DNA from: an uncultured Bacteroidales bacterium
GTDB taxonomy: Bacteria > Bacteroidota > Bacteroidia > Bacteroidales > UBA932
NCBI GenBank assembly: GCA_934667175.1
Contig: CAKULN010000064.1
Span: 1-14,958, forward strand
Reading direction: 5' to 3'
DNA length: 14,958 bases
Positions 1 to 7,376 of the stretch are shown piece by piece (within the stretch, counting starts at the first letter, position 1; every line of letters starts with the position of its first letter). The notes under the pieces were generated by a model. That model ran no database searches. It saw only the letters and a list, made by a program, of their open reading frames with translations, and was not told the origin of the DNA. The translations under genes were made by a program, and so were the position numbers.

Positions 1-16
1 ATCCGGTTTAATAGAG

Positions 17-24
17 TACCTTTG
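17..24 (+). promoter_or_regulatory. Promoter-like -7 box, TAccTTTG
   Basis: TACCTTTG fits the Bacteroidetes sigma-70 -7 consensus TAnnTTTG. The -33 element would fall at or beyond the left edge, so it cannot be checked. It points right, into a region with no plus-strand gene before 5073. It may drive a small RNA, be a relic, or be chance. Confidence 0.25.
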
Positions 25-124
25 CAATGTTGATAACAATAGAACATAAGTTATACTGATTCACGTGCAAAATTTGGCTTTTGCTTTTTTTTCGCTGTCG
101 CCTGCACTTGAATTTTGACGCTTC

Positions 125-147
125 GTCACTTCGACAAACTCAGTGAC
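125..147. repeat. Short hairpin repeat with GTCACT/AGTGAC arms
   Basis: A perfect 6-bp inverted repeat (GTCACT 125-130, AGTGAC 142-147) encloses the 11-nt core TCGACAAACTC. From memory, the core and arms resemble a very widespread intergenic motif (CTTCGACAAGCTCAGTGACC-like) seen in many bacterial genomes. Only one copy is in this window, so the repetitive nature is inferred from general knowledge. Confidence 0.45.
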
Positions 148-211
148 CGGAAGTTCAGCGATTGAGAGGGGTGTTCGGCTGTATACATTCGTGATTTGCA
201 ATTTATTTATA

Positions 212-262
212 CATAAGGAGAAAAGCCATTACCTTTAGTACAGATGAACTGAAGGCAATGGC
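212..262 (-). terminator. Probable intrinsic terminator of the efflux operon
   Basis: Positions 225-262 form a 15-position stem with an 8-nt loop. The arms are GCCATT/AATGGC, CCTT/AAGG and AGT/ACT, with one A-C mismatch (231/256) and one G-U wobble (236/251). Read on the minus strand, the hairpin is followed at 224-212 by TTTTCTCCTTATG, a U-rich tail. It lies 47 nt past the permease stop codon, where transcription of the minus-strand operon should end. Confidence 0.65.
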
Positions 263-309
263 GTAATTTATTGATTTATAGCAAATTATGTTTCACGGTG
301 ATTTTAGTT

Positions 310-1530
310 CTACTCGTACCTGATGGCCTCGATAGGGTCGAGGTTGGAGGCTTTGCGGGCGGGGTACCAACCGAAGAAGATGCCGATGACCGTGCAGACA
401 AGGAATGAGAGGATGATGCTCCAGGATTGTATGAGGATCGGATAGGACAGGACAGCCTTGACTATGTACGAGGCCGCCACTCCAAGGATAACCCCTAAAA
501 GGCCACCGGTTATGCTGATCAGTGTGGCTTCGATCAGGAACTGTGCGAGTATGTCACGCCCTTTGGCACCGATGCTCATCCTGAGGCCAATCTCCTTTGT
601 CCTCTCGGTGACGGAGACGTACATGATGTTCATGATTCCAATGCCGCCCACGAGGAGGGATATTCCCGCAACCGCCGCCAGAAGGGTTGACATCATGTCG
701 CTTGTGCTGGTCATCATTGATGACAGCTCCTGCTGCGAACGGATGTTGAAGTCATCGTCATCGGACTCCTTGAGTTTGTGGTTGCGTCGCAGGACATCAG
801 TTATCTCGCTGATAGCCTTGTCTGTATATTCCTCACTCAGAGCGGAGCATACGATTTCCTGAAGGTAGGTGACAGCGAGGATGCGCTTCATCACGGTGGT
901 GTATGGAGTGATGATGAGGTTGTCCTGATCCATTCCCATGCTGTTGTAGCCTTTGCTCTCAAGCACACCAACGATGCGGAACGGAATGCTGCCGAACCGG
1001 ATGACCTTGCCGACAGGATTCTCGCCGTTGGTGAAGAGCTGGTCGATGACCGTTTTTCCGACCAGGCAGACTTTTGCGGCCGTCTTGATGTCCTGTTCAG
1101 AGAATATGTCACCGTCCTGCACCTTGTACCCTCGGATCTCAAGAAATTCCTCATTGACTCCATAGACCGAGGTCGGGGTGTTGTTCGCGCCATAGACTGC
1201 CTGGCCTGAGGAGTTGACGGAAGGGGAGGCGAGGGAAATGTGCGCGCACTCCTTGCGGATGTCCTCGAAGTCCTTGATTTTAAGGGTCTGCATGTCATCG
1301 GAGCTCAAGCGGACACCTCCACGCATATCCTCTCCCGGATGAATCATGATCATGTTGGAGCCCATCTCACTTATTTCGGCTTGGATGCTCTTCTTGGAAC
1401 CTTGGCCGATGGCGAGCATCGTGATGACGGAACCGACACCAATGATGATGCCGAGCATCGTGAGAAATCCTCTGAACTTGTTGTTGCCCAATGCTTTCAG
1501 GGCTATTCTGAATAGATTAGCGAAATTCAT
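310..1530 (-). CDS. MacB-type ABC transporter permease (FtsX/MacB_PCD fold)
   Basis: This is the inner-membrane permease of a MacB-like efflux ABC transporter. The 406-residue protein has the family layout: a first membrane helix at about residues 21-43, a large periplasmic domain at about 45-280 (MacB_PCD type), then three C-terminal helices near 283-305, 332-356 and 368-389. The FtsX hallmark GGIGIMNIMYVSVTERTKEI lies at 295-314, and the protein ends in the usual YPARKASNLDPIEAIRYE. It differs from Proteobacterial MacB in having its ATPase encoded separately, which is normal in Bacteroidetes. It is the last gene of the operon, 54 nt after the ATPase gene. MacB-type pumps do not carry substrate through the membrane; they drive TolC-dependent extrusion from the periplasm. 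The substrate (macrolide, peptide, lipid or signal molecule) cannot be read from sequence. Confidence 0.93.
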   Translation of the reverse strand: MNFANLFRIALKALGNNKFRGFLTMLGIIIGVGSVITMLAIGQGSKKSIQAEISEMGSNMIMIHPGEDMRGGVRLSSDDMQTLKIKDFEDIRKECAHISLASPSVNSSGQAVYGANNTPTSVYGVNEEFLEIRGYKVQDGDIFSEQDIKTAAKVCLVGKTVIDQLFTNGENPVGKVIRFGSIPFRIVGVLESKGYNSMGMDQDNLIITPYTTVMKRILAVTYLQEIVCSALSEEYTDKAISEITDVLRRNHKLKESDDDDFNIRSQQELSSMMTSTSDMMSTLLAAVAGISLLVGGIGIMNIMYVSVTERTKEIGLRMSIGAKGRDILAQFLIEATLISITGGLLGVILGVAASYIVKAVLSYPILIQSWSIILSFLVCTVIGIFFGWYPARKASNLDPIEAIRYE

Positions 1531-1548
1531 GTCAAAAATCTTTAGTGA

Positions 1549-1583
1549 ATATTCAAACTCATCACAGAGTTATCTTTGAATAT
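1549..1583 (-). repeat. Inverted repeat in the ATPase-permease gap
   Basis: ATATTCAAA (1549-1557) and TTTGAATAT (1575-1583) are perfect 9-bp arms around a 17-nt centre, with an extra inner CTC/GAG pairing (1558-1560 with 1567-1569). The element lies between the ATPase stop and the permease start. It has no T-run, so it is more likely an mRNA processing or stability hairpin than a terminator. Confidence 0.45.
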
Positions 1584-1584
1584 G

Positions 1585-2328
1585 TCAGCAATCCTTCTCC
1601 ACAGGCAACTTTGCGAGCGCCTCGGCGGCGTCAAGAATATGCTCGTTCAGCACATCACTTGTCACACGACCGTCACGCAGAGTTATGGTTCGTGTGCTGT
1701 AGTTGACAATCTCCGGATTGTGGGTCACGAATATGATCGTACGGCCCTCGGAGTGGAGTTTTTGGAACAGAACCAGAACCTCAAAACTTGTTCGTGTGTC
1801 CAGATTGCCGGTCGCCTCATCCGCAAGGATCACTGCCGGATCGTTCACAAGCGCCCTTGCGATGGCCACCCTCTGCATCTGCCCTCCGGACATTTGGTTG
1901 CTCTTGTGCTCCAGCCTGTCACCCAGTCCGACCGCCTTCAACGCCTCGACCGAGCGGTCGTACCGTTCTTTCTTTGAATATTTCGGATTGTACATCAACG
2001 GTAGTTCCACGTTCTCGATGGCCGTTGTCTTCGCTAGAAGATTGTAGTTCTGGAACACGAATCCGATCTTTCGGTTGCGCAGTGTGGCCCGCTCGTTCTT
2101 GTCCATTGTCCTGACCGAGACCCCGTCCAGATAATACTCCCCGGAAGTCGGAGTGTCAAGGCATCCCAAAATATTCAGAAGTGTGGATTTGCCGGAGCCT
2201 GACGTGCCGACTATTGTGACGAACTCACCTTCCGTGATGGTGAAGGACACGCCCCTAAGCGCATGGACAGTCTCGTCACCGACAATGAAGTTCCTGCGAA
2301 TGTCCTCAAGTTTGATGACCTCTTTCAT
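1585..2328 (-). CDS. MacB/LolD-type ABC transporter ATPase subunit
   Basis: This cytoplasmic nucleotide-binding subunit should dimerise and power the adjacent permease. All ATPase motifs are intact in the 247-residue protein: Walker A GTSGSGKST (41-49), Q-loop Gln93, signature MSGGQ (146-150), Walker B VILADE (166-171, catalytic Glu171), D-loop GNLD and the switch His203. It lacks the membrane domain of a full-length MacB and so is a stand-alone LolD/MacB-like ATPase. I chose the ATG at 2328, which begins MKEVIKLEDI and has the same AATATGAAA context as three other starts in the window. An in-frame ATG at 2367 would add 13 residues and overlap the adaptor gene. The chosen start lies 4 nt after the adaptor stop codon, which implies coupled translation. 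Confidence 0.93.
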   Translation of the reverse strand: MKEVIKLEDIRRNFIVGDETVHALRGVSFTITEGEFVTIVGTSGSGKSTLLNILGCLDTPTSGEYYLDGVSVRTMDKNERATLRNRKIGFVFQNYNLLAKTTAIENVELPLMYNPKYSKKERYDRSVEALKAVGLGDRLEHKSNQMSGGQMQRVAIARALVNDPAVILADEATGNLDTRTSFEVLVLFQKLHSEGRTIIFVTHNPEIVNYSTRTITLRDGRVTSDVLNEHILDAAEALAKLPVEKDC

Positions 2329-2332
2329 ATTC

Positions 2333-3514
2333 CTACTTCTTTTTATCACCTCTTGGTCCCGGAGCAAACGGACTTCTTTCCGCAGTTTCGGCTTTCTTTT
2401 GAATCTCCGCTGTCAGTCCGGTCACGACTTCCTCACCGTCGGACAGTCCCTCGGAGATTCCGGTCTTGTCTCCGCTCGTGTGCTCCGTAGTGACGGATTT
2501 CGGCGAGATCGCGTTGCCGTTCTTTACCCATACTATCCTTGACCCTTCGTCAGAAGCGGCAGCTGAGCCGTTCACAGTGATTCCAATCTCCTCAAGCACA
2601 TCGGGATCTGGATTGAATCTTAGGGCTTTGGTCGGTATGGCAAGCACGTCCTTCTCTTCCAGAGTGTTGATTGTCACATTGGCGGTAAGTCCTGGTTTCA
2701 GTTTAAGATCCGGATTCGGAGCGGTGATCACAACTTCGTAAGTCACAACGTTTGAGGTTGTCGTGGCCTCAAGCCTGACCTGCTGCACTGTCCCCTTGAA
2801 CACATCGTCCGGATAGGCATCGACAGTGAAGATAACGTTCTGTCCTTCCTTGACCTGTCCGATGTCGGCCTCATCCACGTCAGCGATGACCTCCATGTCC
2901 GTGAGATCCTTTGCGATCGTGAACAGGGTAGGGGTCTCGAATCCGGCGGCCACAGTCTGTCCCTCCTCCACGGCTCTGCTTATGACAACTCCATCGATAG
3001 GAGACGTGATGGTAGCATAGCTTAGATTCCGTTTTACCTTAGTGATAGACGCCTGCGCTTGGCTGTACGCATTCTTTGCGGTTTCGTACTGATAGTATGA
3101 AGAGTCATATTCGGCATCACTCACCAATTCTTTGTCGTGCAGGGTCTTGATGCGGTTATATTCCTTCTCCCTGTACTCGAACTCAGTCTTTGCAGCGGAG
3201 AGTTGCGCCTGTGATGACGCAAGTTCAGCCTGTAGGTTTACCTTGTCCATCTCAGCGATGACCTGGCCGGCTTTGACGATGTCGTTGTAGTCGGCGTAGA
3301 GCTTGTCAATGATTCCGGACACCTGTGTGCCGACCTCTACCTTTGTGACTGGCTCGACTGTTCCTGTGGCGGTGACGGAGTTTGAAATGTTGATCCTTTC
3401 CGCTTTTGCGGTCTCAAGCGTGACCGTTTCATTTCCGGTCGGACGGAAGATCAGCCAAAGCGCTACGGTAGCGCAGATGGCTCCGACAATAATCCATAAA
3501 GTCTTGGTTTTCAT
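2333..3514 (-). CDS. MacA-like periplasmic adaptor (HlyD/RND membrane fusion family)
   Basis: This adaptor bridges the inner-membrane MacB-type permease and the TolC-like channel. The protein (393 residues from the chosen start) opens with one membrane anchor (about residues 7-23). A split lipoyl-like domain follows: first half around GTQVSGIIDKLYADYNDIVKAG near 62-83, second half around TITSPIDGVVISRAVEEGQ near 168-187. Between them is a helical hairpin rich in Ala, Gln, Glu and Lys (about 90-165). Beta-barrel and membrane-proximal domains follow, and the C-terminal tail is basic (GPRGDKKK). Two in-frame ATGs exist. The one at 3520 overlaps the TolC gene stop as ATGA; the one at 3514 has the AATATGAAA context shared with other genes here and is used. 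No lipobox is seen, so anchoring is by the N-terminal helix. Confidence 0.92.
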   Translation of the reverse strand: MKTKTLWIIVGAICATVALWLIFRPTGNETVTLETAKAERINISNSVTATGTVEPVTKVEVGTQVSGIIDKLYADYNDIVKAGQVIAEMDKVNLQAELASSQAQLSAAKTEFEYREKEYNRIKTLHDKELVSDAEYDSSYYQYETAKNAYSQAQASITKVKRNLSYATITSPIDGVVISRAVEEGQTVAAGFETPTLFTIAKDLTDMEVIADVDEADIGQVKEGQNVIFTVDAYPDDVFKGTVQQVRLEATTTSNVVTYEVVITAPNPDLKLKPGLTANVTINTLEEKDVLAIPTKALRFNPDPDVLEEIGITVNGSAAASDEGSRIVWVKNGNAISPKSVTTEHTSGDKTGISEGLSDGEEVVTGLTAEIQKKAETAERSPFAPGPRGDKKK

Positions 3515-3516
3515 AT

Positions 3517-4863
3517 TCATTTAATATTATAATTTCCTTGGTAGATATCGAGTAACGCATTGTTCATCAATGCGGTGTATTTTGATTGAAGAAGCTGGAC
3601 ACGTGCGTTCAGAAGGTTGTTCTGGGCTGTTATGAGTTCCACTGTGTTCTTCATCCCGATGTTGAACTGCTCGGCCGTGAGTTCGTAGCTCTGCTGAGCG
3701 TACTTAGCCTGTTCTTTGGCGGAAGTGTACTTGGACTGGGCAGAGACCGCCTCAAGATACGTGTCTTCAACTTCCTTGAGCAGAGCTTTTTCCACGCTCA
3801 TTTGCTCCAGCCTGCTGTTGTCAGCCTCAATCTTCGCCTTGTTGACAGCTGTCTTGGCCTTCCTGCCTTGAAGGATCGGAATCTGGAGACTCAAGCCGAT
3901 GCTCTCGTTGAAATTCTTCTCCAGTTGGCTGCCGAAGGATCCGTTGACCCCGGAAACGTTTGTTGTCCCGATGCTTGCCGTTGCTGAGATGGTCGGGGAA
4001 TATGCCGACTTTGCCTGTCTGATGCTTAAATCTGCCGCCTGTACGTTCAGACCTGCTTTCTTTATCTCCGGCATCGATTCAAGTGCGTTTGCGTAGACTT
4101 CAGCCTTGTCAGGGAGCAGCCTCAAGATTCCGGATTCGTCATCGGTCGGCTCTTCAAGCTCAATCTCATCGCTGACTCCGAGCTCAAGAAGTTGCTTGAG
4201 TTGCAGTTTGTAGTTGTCCAGAGTCGCCTTGGCTGTTGTGATTTGATAAAGGTCGCTTGCATGCTGGCTTTCCAGTTGAGCCACATCAACCTTGCTGAGT
4301 TCTCCGGCGTTCTTGAGCTCGACCGCCCTGTCAAGTTGGGCCTTGGATGCCTCGGCGGTGCTTTCGCTGACCTTTACGGCCTCTCCGGCGTAGAGGCACT
4401 GCATGTAAGCTTTTACGATTGAGATAACGACATCGTTAGTGTTTTCTTCCACTGACAACGAATCAGCCGAGTTCTGCAATCTGTTTTGCTTCAACGCTGT
4501 GCGAAGGCTGCCTCCGCTGTAGAGTGTCATACCGGCGTTAAGTCCATAGTTCCCAGACCAGCTTGTGGCCTTTGATGTGCTGTAGACATCCGAGCCGATG
4601 ACGGTGCTGTTCCCGCTTTCGGAGAACGGCCTGTTTGTGATTCCCTGGCTGGCTGACGCGTTGAGTGATGGGAACATGGCCGCCTTGGCCTGATACGTGT
4701 CCTCAAGTCCGGCCAGATGAGCGTTCCTGCTCTGGCGAAGGGCTATGTTGTTCTCCACGGCGTAGTCGATGCATTCCTGCAACGTCCATTTTTTTGTCTG
4801 CGCTCCGGCGGTCATACAGAAGATCGTCAGGGCTGAGATAATGATGATTACGTCTTTTTTCAT
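3517..4863 (-). CDS. TolC-like outer-membrane efflux channel (OEP family)
   Basis: This is the outer-membrane exit duct of the tripartite pump. The 448-residue precursor starts with a signal peptide (MKKDV, a hydrophobic stretch, then TAGA before QTKKW). The mature start WTLQECIDYAVENNIALRQS is the typical first helix of TolC-type proteins. Two homologous OEP halves follow; the second carries the family-typical pattern around LSLQIPILQGRKAKTAV, and the end has AEQFNIGMKNTVELITAQNN before the last helix. Length fits the family. It is the first gene of the operon, and its stop codon overlaps the possible upstream start of the adaptor. An alternative start two codons upstream (4869) is possible; the chosen one has the AATATGAAA context. 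Trimer assembly in the outer membrane is family knowledge. Confidence 0.92.
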   Translation of the reverse strand: MKKDVIIIISALTIFCMTAGAQTKKWTLQECIDYAVENNIALRQSRNAHLAGLEDTYQAKAAMFPSLNASASQGITNRPFSESGNSTVIGSDVYSTSKATSWSGNYGLNAGMTLYSGGSLRTALKQNRLQNSADSLSVEENTNDVVISIVKAYMQCLYAGEAVKVSESTAEASKAQLDRAVELKNAGELSKVDVAQLESQHASDLYQITTAKATLDNYKLQLKQLLELGVSDEIELEEPTDDESGILRLLPDKAEVYANALESMPEIKKAGLNVQAADLSIRQAKSAYSPTISATASIGTTNVSGVNGSFGSQLEKNFNESIGLSLQIPILQGRKAKTAVNKAKIEADNSRLEQMSVEKALLKEVEDTYLEAVSAQSKYTSAKEQAKYAQQSYELTAEQFNIGMKNTVELITAQNNLLNARVQLLQSKYTALMNNALLDIYQGNYNIK

Positions 4864-4889
4864 ATTCATTGATGATCAAAAAACAGTGG

Positions 4890-4920
4890 CGAAACTAACC
4901 TTATGGAGGATTATATTCAA
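4890..4920 (-). promoter_or_regulatory. Candidate promoter of the efflux operon
   Basis: Read on the minus strand, TTG (4920-4918) is followed after 20 nt by TAGTTTCG (4897-4890). This matches the Bacteroidetes layout TTG, 19-21 nt, TAnnTTTG with one mismatch. Transcription would start about 15-20 nt before the TolC-like start codon, giving a very short leader. Confidence 0.45.
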
Positions 4921-4923
4921 CCC

Positions 4924-4955
4924 AAATCGACGAACAGATCGATTTCATCGACGAA
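4924..4955. promoter_or_regulatory. Inverted and direct repeat cluster between divergent promoters
   Basis: AAATCGA (4924-4930) and TCGATTT (4939-4945) are perfect inverted arms with an 8-nt spacer. In addition, ATCGACGAA occurs twice (4926-4934 and 4947-4955) with a 21-bp period, two helical turns. The cluster sits just upstream of the plus-strand -7 box and just behind the minus-strand -33 element, where an operator controlling one or both directions would lie. The binding protein is unknown; chance is possible. Confidence 0.35.
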
Positions 4956-4961
4956 AATGAT

Positions 4962-4969
4962 TATATTTG
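4962..4969 (+). promoter_or_regulatory. Candidate -7 box of the rhamnosidase gene
   Basis: TATATTTG matches TAnnTTTG exactly. The expected -33 position (about 4939-4941) reads TCG, so that element is weak, which suits a regulated promoter. Predicted initiation near 4975 leaves a leader of about 100 nt before the start at 5073. Confidence 0.45.
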
Positions 4970-4975
4970 TCATCC

Positions 4976-5038
4976 GGCCATGACGTTCGGCGCCATTCCT
5001 AAAGGTCATGGCTATTTGATTTGCCGGTCATGCCGGCC
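4976..5038 (+). promoter_or_regulatory. Leader with competing hairpins ahead of the rhamnosidase gene
   Basis: GCCATGAC (4977-4984) can pair perfectly with GTCATGGC (5005-5012). The same first arm, extended to CCGGCCATGAC (4974-4984), can instead pair with GTCATGCCGG (5027-5036) with one bulge. The two folds are mutually exclusive. The leader also stays open in frame with the enzyme gene. This could be post-transcriptional control or only an accumulation of GGCC/CATG-like repeats. Confidence 0.3.
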
Positions 5039-5072
5039 ACATAACACGGGAACAGTAACAAAGTATATGACA

Positions 5073-7316
5073 ATGAAAGTTTCAAATCTCATCAGGAAGG
5101 CTGCCTTCACGGCGGCCTTGACTCTCGCCGCGGCCTCATTTGCCGGTGCGGAGTCACGTTCAGACTGGAAAGCCCATTGGATCACTCATCCTTGGGTTCA
5201 GAGCACCACCAACACCTGGATTTCCTACCGTAAGGAAGTCAATGTCACCAAACGTCCGGACAAACTTGTCGCCAAAATTGCGGTTGACTCAAAGTACTGG
5301 ATGTGGATCAACGGAGAACTTGTTGTCTTCGAGGGCGGACTCAAGCGCGGACCTTTTCCTAACGGGACCTATTATGACAAGGTTGACATCGCTCCTTACC
5401 TCAAAGAAGGGAACAACACCATCGCAATCCTGCTATGGCATTTCGGCAAGCAGGGGTTCAGCCACAACAGCAGTGGTCAGGCCGCACTGATCTTCGAGGC
5501 CATCTCTCCGGAACTGAAGATACTTTCAGACAAATCATGGCTCTGCATCCCTAATCCGGCTTACGGCAGCACTGATGCGCCGCATCCGAACTATCGGCTG
5601 TCTGAAAGCAACATACGTTTCGATGCGCGCAAAGACCTGCAGGGATGGAATATGCCTGGATTTGACTACGGCCGCAAAATGCATTGGGCTGACAATATTG
5701 ACGAAATGGCATGGCCGGCGATGGGCGAGCTTGTGGAGCGTCCGATCCCGATGTGGAAGGACTACGGGCTTAAGGAATATGTCTCCGTCCGTCAATCCAA
5801 CGACACCGTCTATTGCAAGCTGCCTTACAACGCCCAGATCACGCCTTATCTAAAGGTTGAGGCCAACGGGGGAGAGATGGTCAAGATAATGACCGACAAC
5901 TACCGCGGCGGCAGCGAGAACAATGTGCGCGCCGAGTACATTACCCGTGGCGGCGTTCAGGAATATGAGAACTTTGGCTGGATGAACGGTCATGAGGTCT
6001 GGTACATCGTGCCTTCCGGAGTAAAGATTCTTGACCTTAAGTACCGTGAGACCGGCTACGACACAGAGTTTTCCGGCTCGTTCGAGTGCGAGGACCCGTT
6101 CCTCAACGAACTTTGGAAACGCTCGGCCAGAACTCTTTACATCACCATGCGCGACACCTACATGGATTGCCCGGACCGTGAGCGCGCCCAGTGGTGGGGC
6201 GATGAGGTGAACGAGTTGGGAGAGGCTTTCTACGCCTTGTCTCCGTCCGGTCAGTTGCTGGCAAGAAAGGGCATCCTTGAACTTGTGAACTGGCAGGAGG
6301 CCAACGGAGTGCTTTACTCCCCGGTGCCGGCCGGCAACCGTGTGATCGAACTCCCGCTCCAGATGCTCGCTTCCGTGGGTTGGTACGGATTCCACACTCA
6401 GTACTGGTTCAGCGGCGACAGCAGTTTCGTGGCGGAAGTCTATCCTAAGGTCGAGCGTTATCTGTTCAGAAGCGGTCTCTGGAGATTCCAGGATAATGGC
6501 CTTTTGAAAGTCCGTACAGGTGATTGGAACTGGGGCGACTGGGGCGATGACATTGACACGGAAGTCTTGACGAACTGCTGGTATTACCTGGCCCTCAAAT
6601 CCCAAAAGGAATTCGCCCTCATTCTCGGCCGTCAGAAGGATGCGGAGACGATCGAGGCTTTGATGAAAAGAATATCCGACAGTTTCGACGCATACTATTG
6701 GACCGGTTCCGCCTATCGTGATCCGAACTACAAGAAGCAGACTGACGACCGTGCCCAGGCTATGGCCATTGTATCAGGCCTTGCCTCGGCTGACAGGTAT
6801 CCTGCTCTGTTTGAGACCCTTAAAAAAGAGTCCCACGCCAGCCCTTACATGGAGAAATACGTCCTTGAGGCTCTCTTCAAGATGGGACACGCCGACTTTG
6901 CCATCGAGAGGATGAAATCCCGCTACGCCAAGATGCTTAAGTACGACTACACAACCCTGTTCGAGGGCTGGGGTATCGGCAGCGAGGGCTTCGGCGGCGG
7001 CACAATCAATCACGCGTGGAGCGGTGGTCCACTGACGATTCTGAGCCAGAAACTCTGCGGAATCGAGCCTACATCACCGGGTTTCAAGACTTTCGAGGTC
7101 AAGCCTCAGATGGGGTCTTTGAAGACTGCTTCCGCCTCTCTTGAGACTCATTTCGGAATGATTAGAGTAACGCTCAGCAGAAAGTCCGCAAAGTCACATG
7201 TGGCCTCGCTTACGATCGAGGTCCCGGAAGGTACCACCGCCACAGTGACGGCCTCAAACGGAAAGCCGAAGACAATGTCTGCGGGGAAATATTCATTGAA
7301 GATCAAGGTTGACTGA
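5073..7316 (+). CDS. Secreted GH78-type alpha-L-rhamnosidase
   Basis: This is an inverting six-hairpin glycoside hydrolase expected to remove terminal alpha-L-rhamnose from plant or microbial glycans. The 747-residue precursor has a signal peptide (MKVSNLIRK, hydrophobic stretch, AGA before ES) and an N-terminal beta-sandwich region containing WITHPW and the carbohydrate-binding-like stretch WMWINGELV. The (alpha/alpha)6 domain follows. Its motif DCPDRERAQWWGD gives Asp365, Glu370 and Asp377, whose 0/+5/+12 spacing matches the acid-pocket residues of Bacillus RhaB as I recall them. Glu631 in TLFEGWG, before GGTINHAWSGGP, fits the catalytic base. A C-terminal beta domain ends the protein. An in-frame ATG at 4980 would add 31 residues without a signal sequence at the front, so I reject it. 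No lipobox is seen, so the enzyme is probably periplasmic. It stands alone, without SusCD neighbours. Confidence 0.82.
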   Translation: MKVSNLIRKAAFTAALTLAAASFAGAESRSDWKAHWITHPWVQSTTNTWISYRKEVNVTKRPDKLVAKIAVDSKYWMWINGELVVFEGGLKRGPFPNGTYYDKVDIAPYLKEGNNTIAILLWHFGKQGFSHNSSGQAALIFEAISPELKILSDKSWLCIPNPAYGSTDAPHPNYRLSESNIRFDARKDLQGWNMPGFDYGRKMHWADNIDEMAWPAMGELVERPIPMWKDYGLKEYVSVRQSNDTVYCKLPYNAQITPYLKVEANGGEMVKIMTDNYRGGSENNVRAEYITRGGVQEYENFGWMNGHEVWYIVPSGVKILDLKYRETGYDTEFSGSFECEDPFLNELWKRSARTLYITMRDTYMDCPDRERAQWWGDEVNELGEAFYALSPSGQLLARKGILELVNWQEANGVLYSPVPAGNRVIELPLQMLASVGWYGFHTQYWFSGDSSFVAEVYPKVERYLFRSGLWRFQDNGLLKVRTGDWNWGDWGDDIDTEVLTNCWYYLALKSQKEFALILGRQKDAETIEALMKRISDSFDAYYWTGSAYRDPNYKKQTDDRAQAMAIVSGLASADRYPALFETLKKESHASPYMEKYVLEALFKMGHADFAIERMKSRYAKMLKYDYTTLFEGWGIGSEGFGGGTINHAWSGGPLTILSQKLCGIEPTSPGFKTFEVKPQMGSLKTASASLETHFGMIRVTLSRKSAKSHVASLTIEVPEGTTATVTASNGKPKTMSAGKYSLKIKVD

Positions 7317-7336
7317 TGTCAGCACATCATTAATTT

Positions 7337-7370
7337 ATGCGGCCGTTGGCGATGACGCTTGCGGCCGCAT
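7337..7370. terminator. Strong hairpin between convergent transcription units
   Basis: ATGCGGCCG (7337-7345) and CGGCCGCAT (7362-7370) are perfect 9-bp arms. An inner GCG/CGC pairing (7349-7351 with 7356-7358) closes an ATGA loop. On the plus strand it is followed by CTTTTATC, giving a terminator for the rhamnosidase gene. On the minus strand it starts 7 nt past the stop at 7377 and is followed by AAATTAATG, so it may also stop or protect the opposing operon transcript. Confidence 0.7.
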
Positions 7371-7376
7371 CTTTTA

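Larger units (their letters stand above)
1..309. other. Gene-free stretch downstream of the efflux operon
   Basis: I see no convincing coding region here on either strand; the longest open stretches are short and resemble nothing. The interval holds a TAnnTTTG promoter-like box (17-24), a short hairpin repeat (125-147) and a strong hairpin with a T-run on the minus strand (212-262). A direct repeat TATACAT occurs at 182-188 and 208-214 with no obvious meaning. No tRNA- or rRNA-like structure is visible. Confidence 0.7.

Noticed and set aside
2329..2367. Longer ATPase start at 2367
   Set aside because: It would overlap the adaptor gene by 35 nt and adds residues not expected before the conserved ATPase N-terminus.
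4980..5072. Rhamnosidase start at 4980
   Set aside because: It would bury the signal peptide 31 residues inside; the promoter box at 4962-4969 would also leave almost no leader.
5850..6605. Minus-strand open frame of 251 codons
   Set aside because: It lies wholly antisense within the rhamnosidase gene, whose sense product has clear GH78 motifs.
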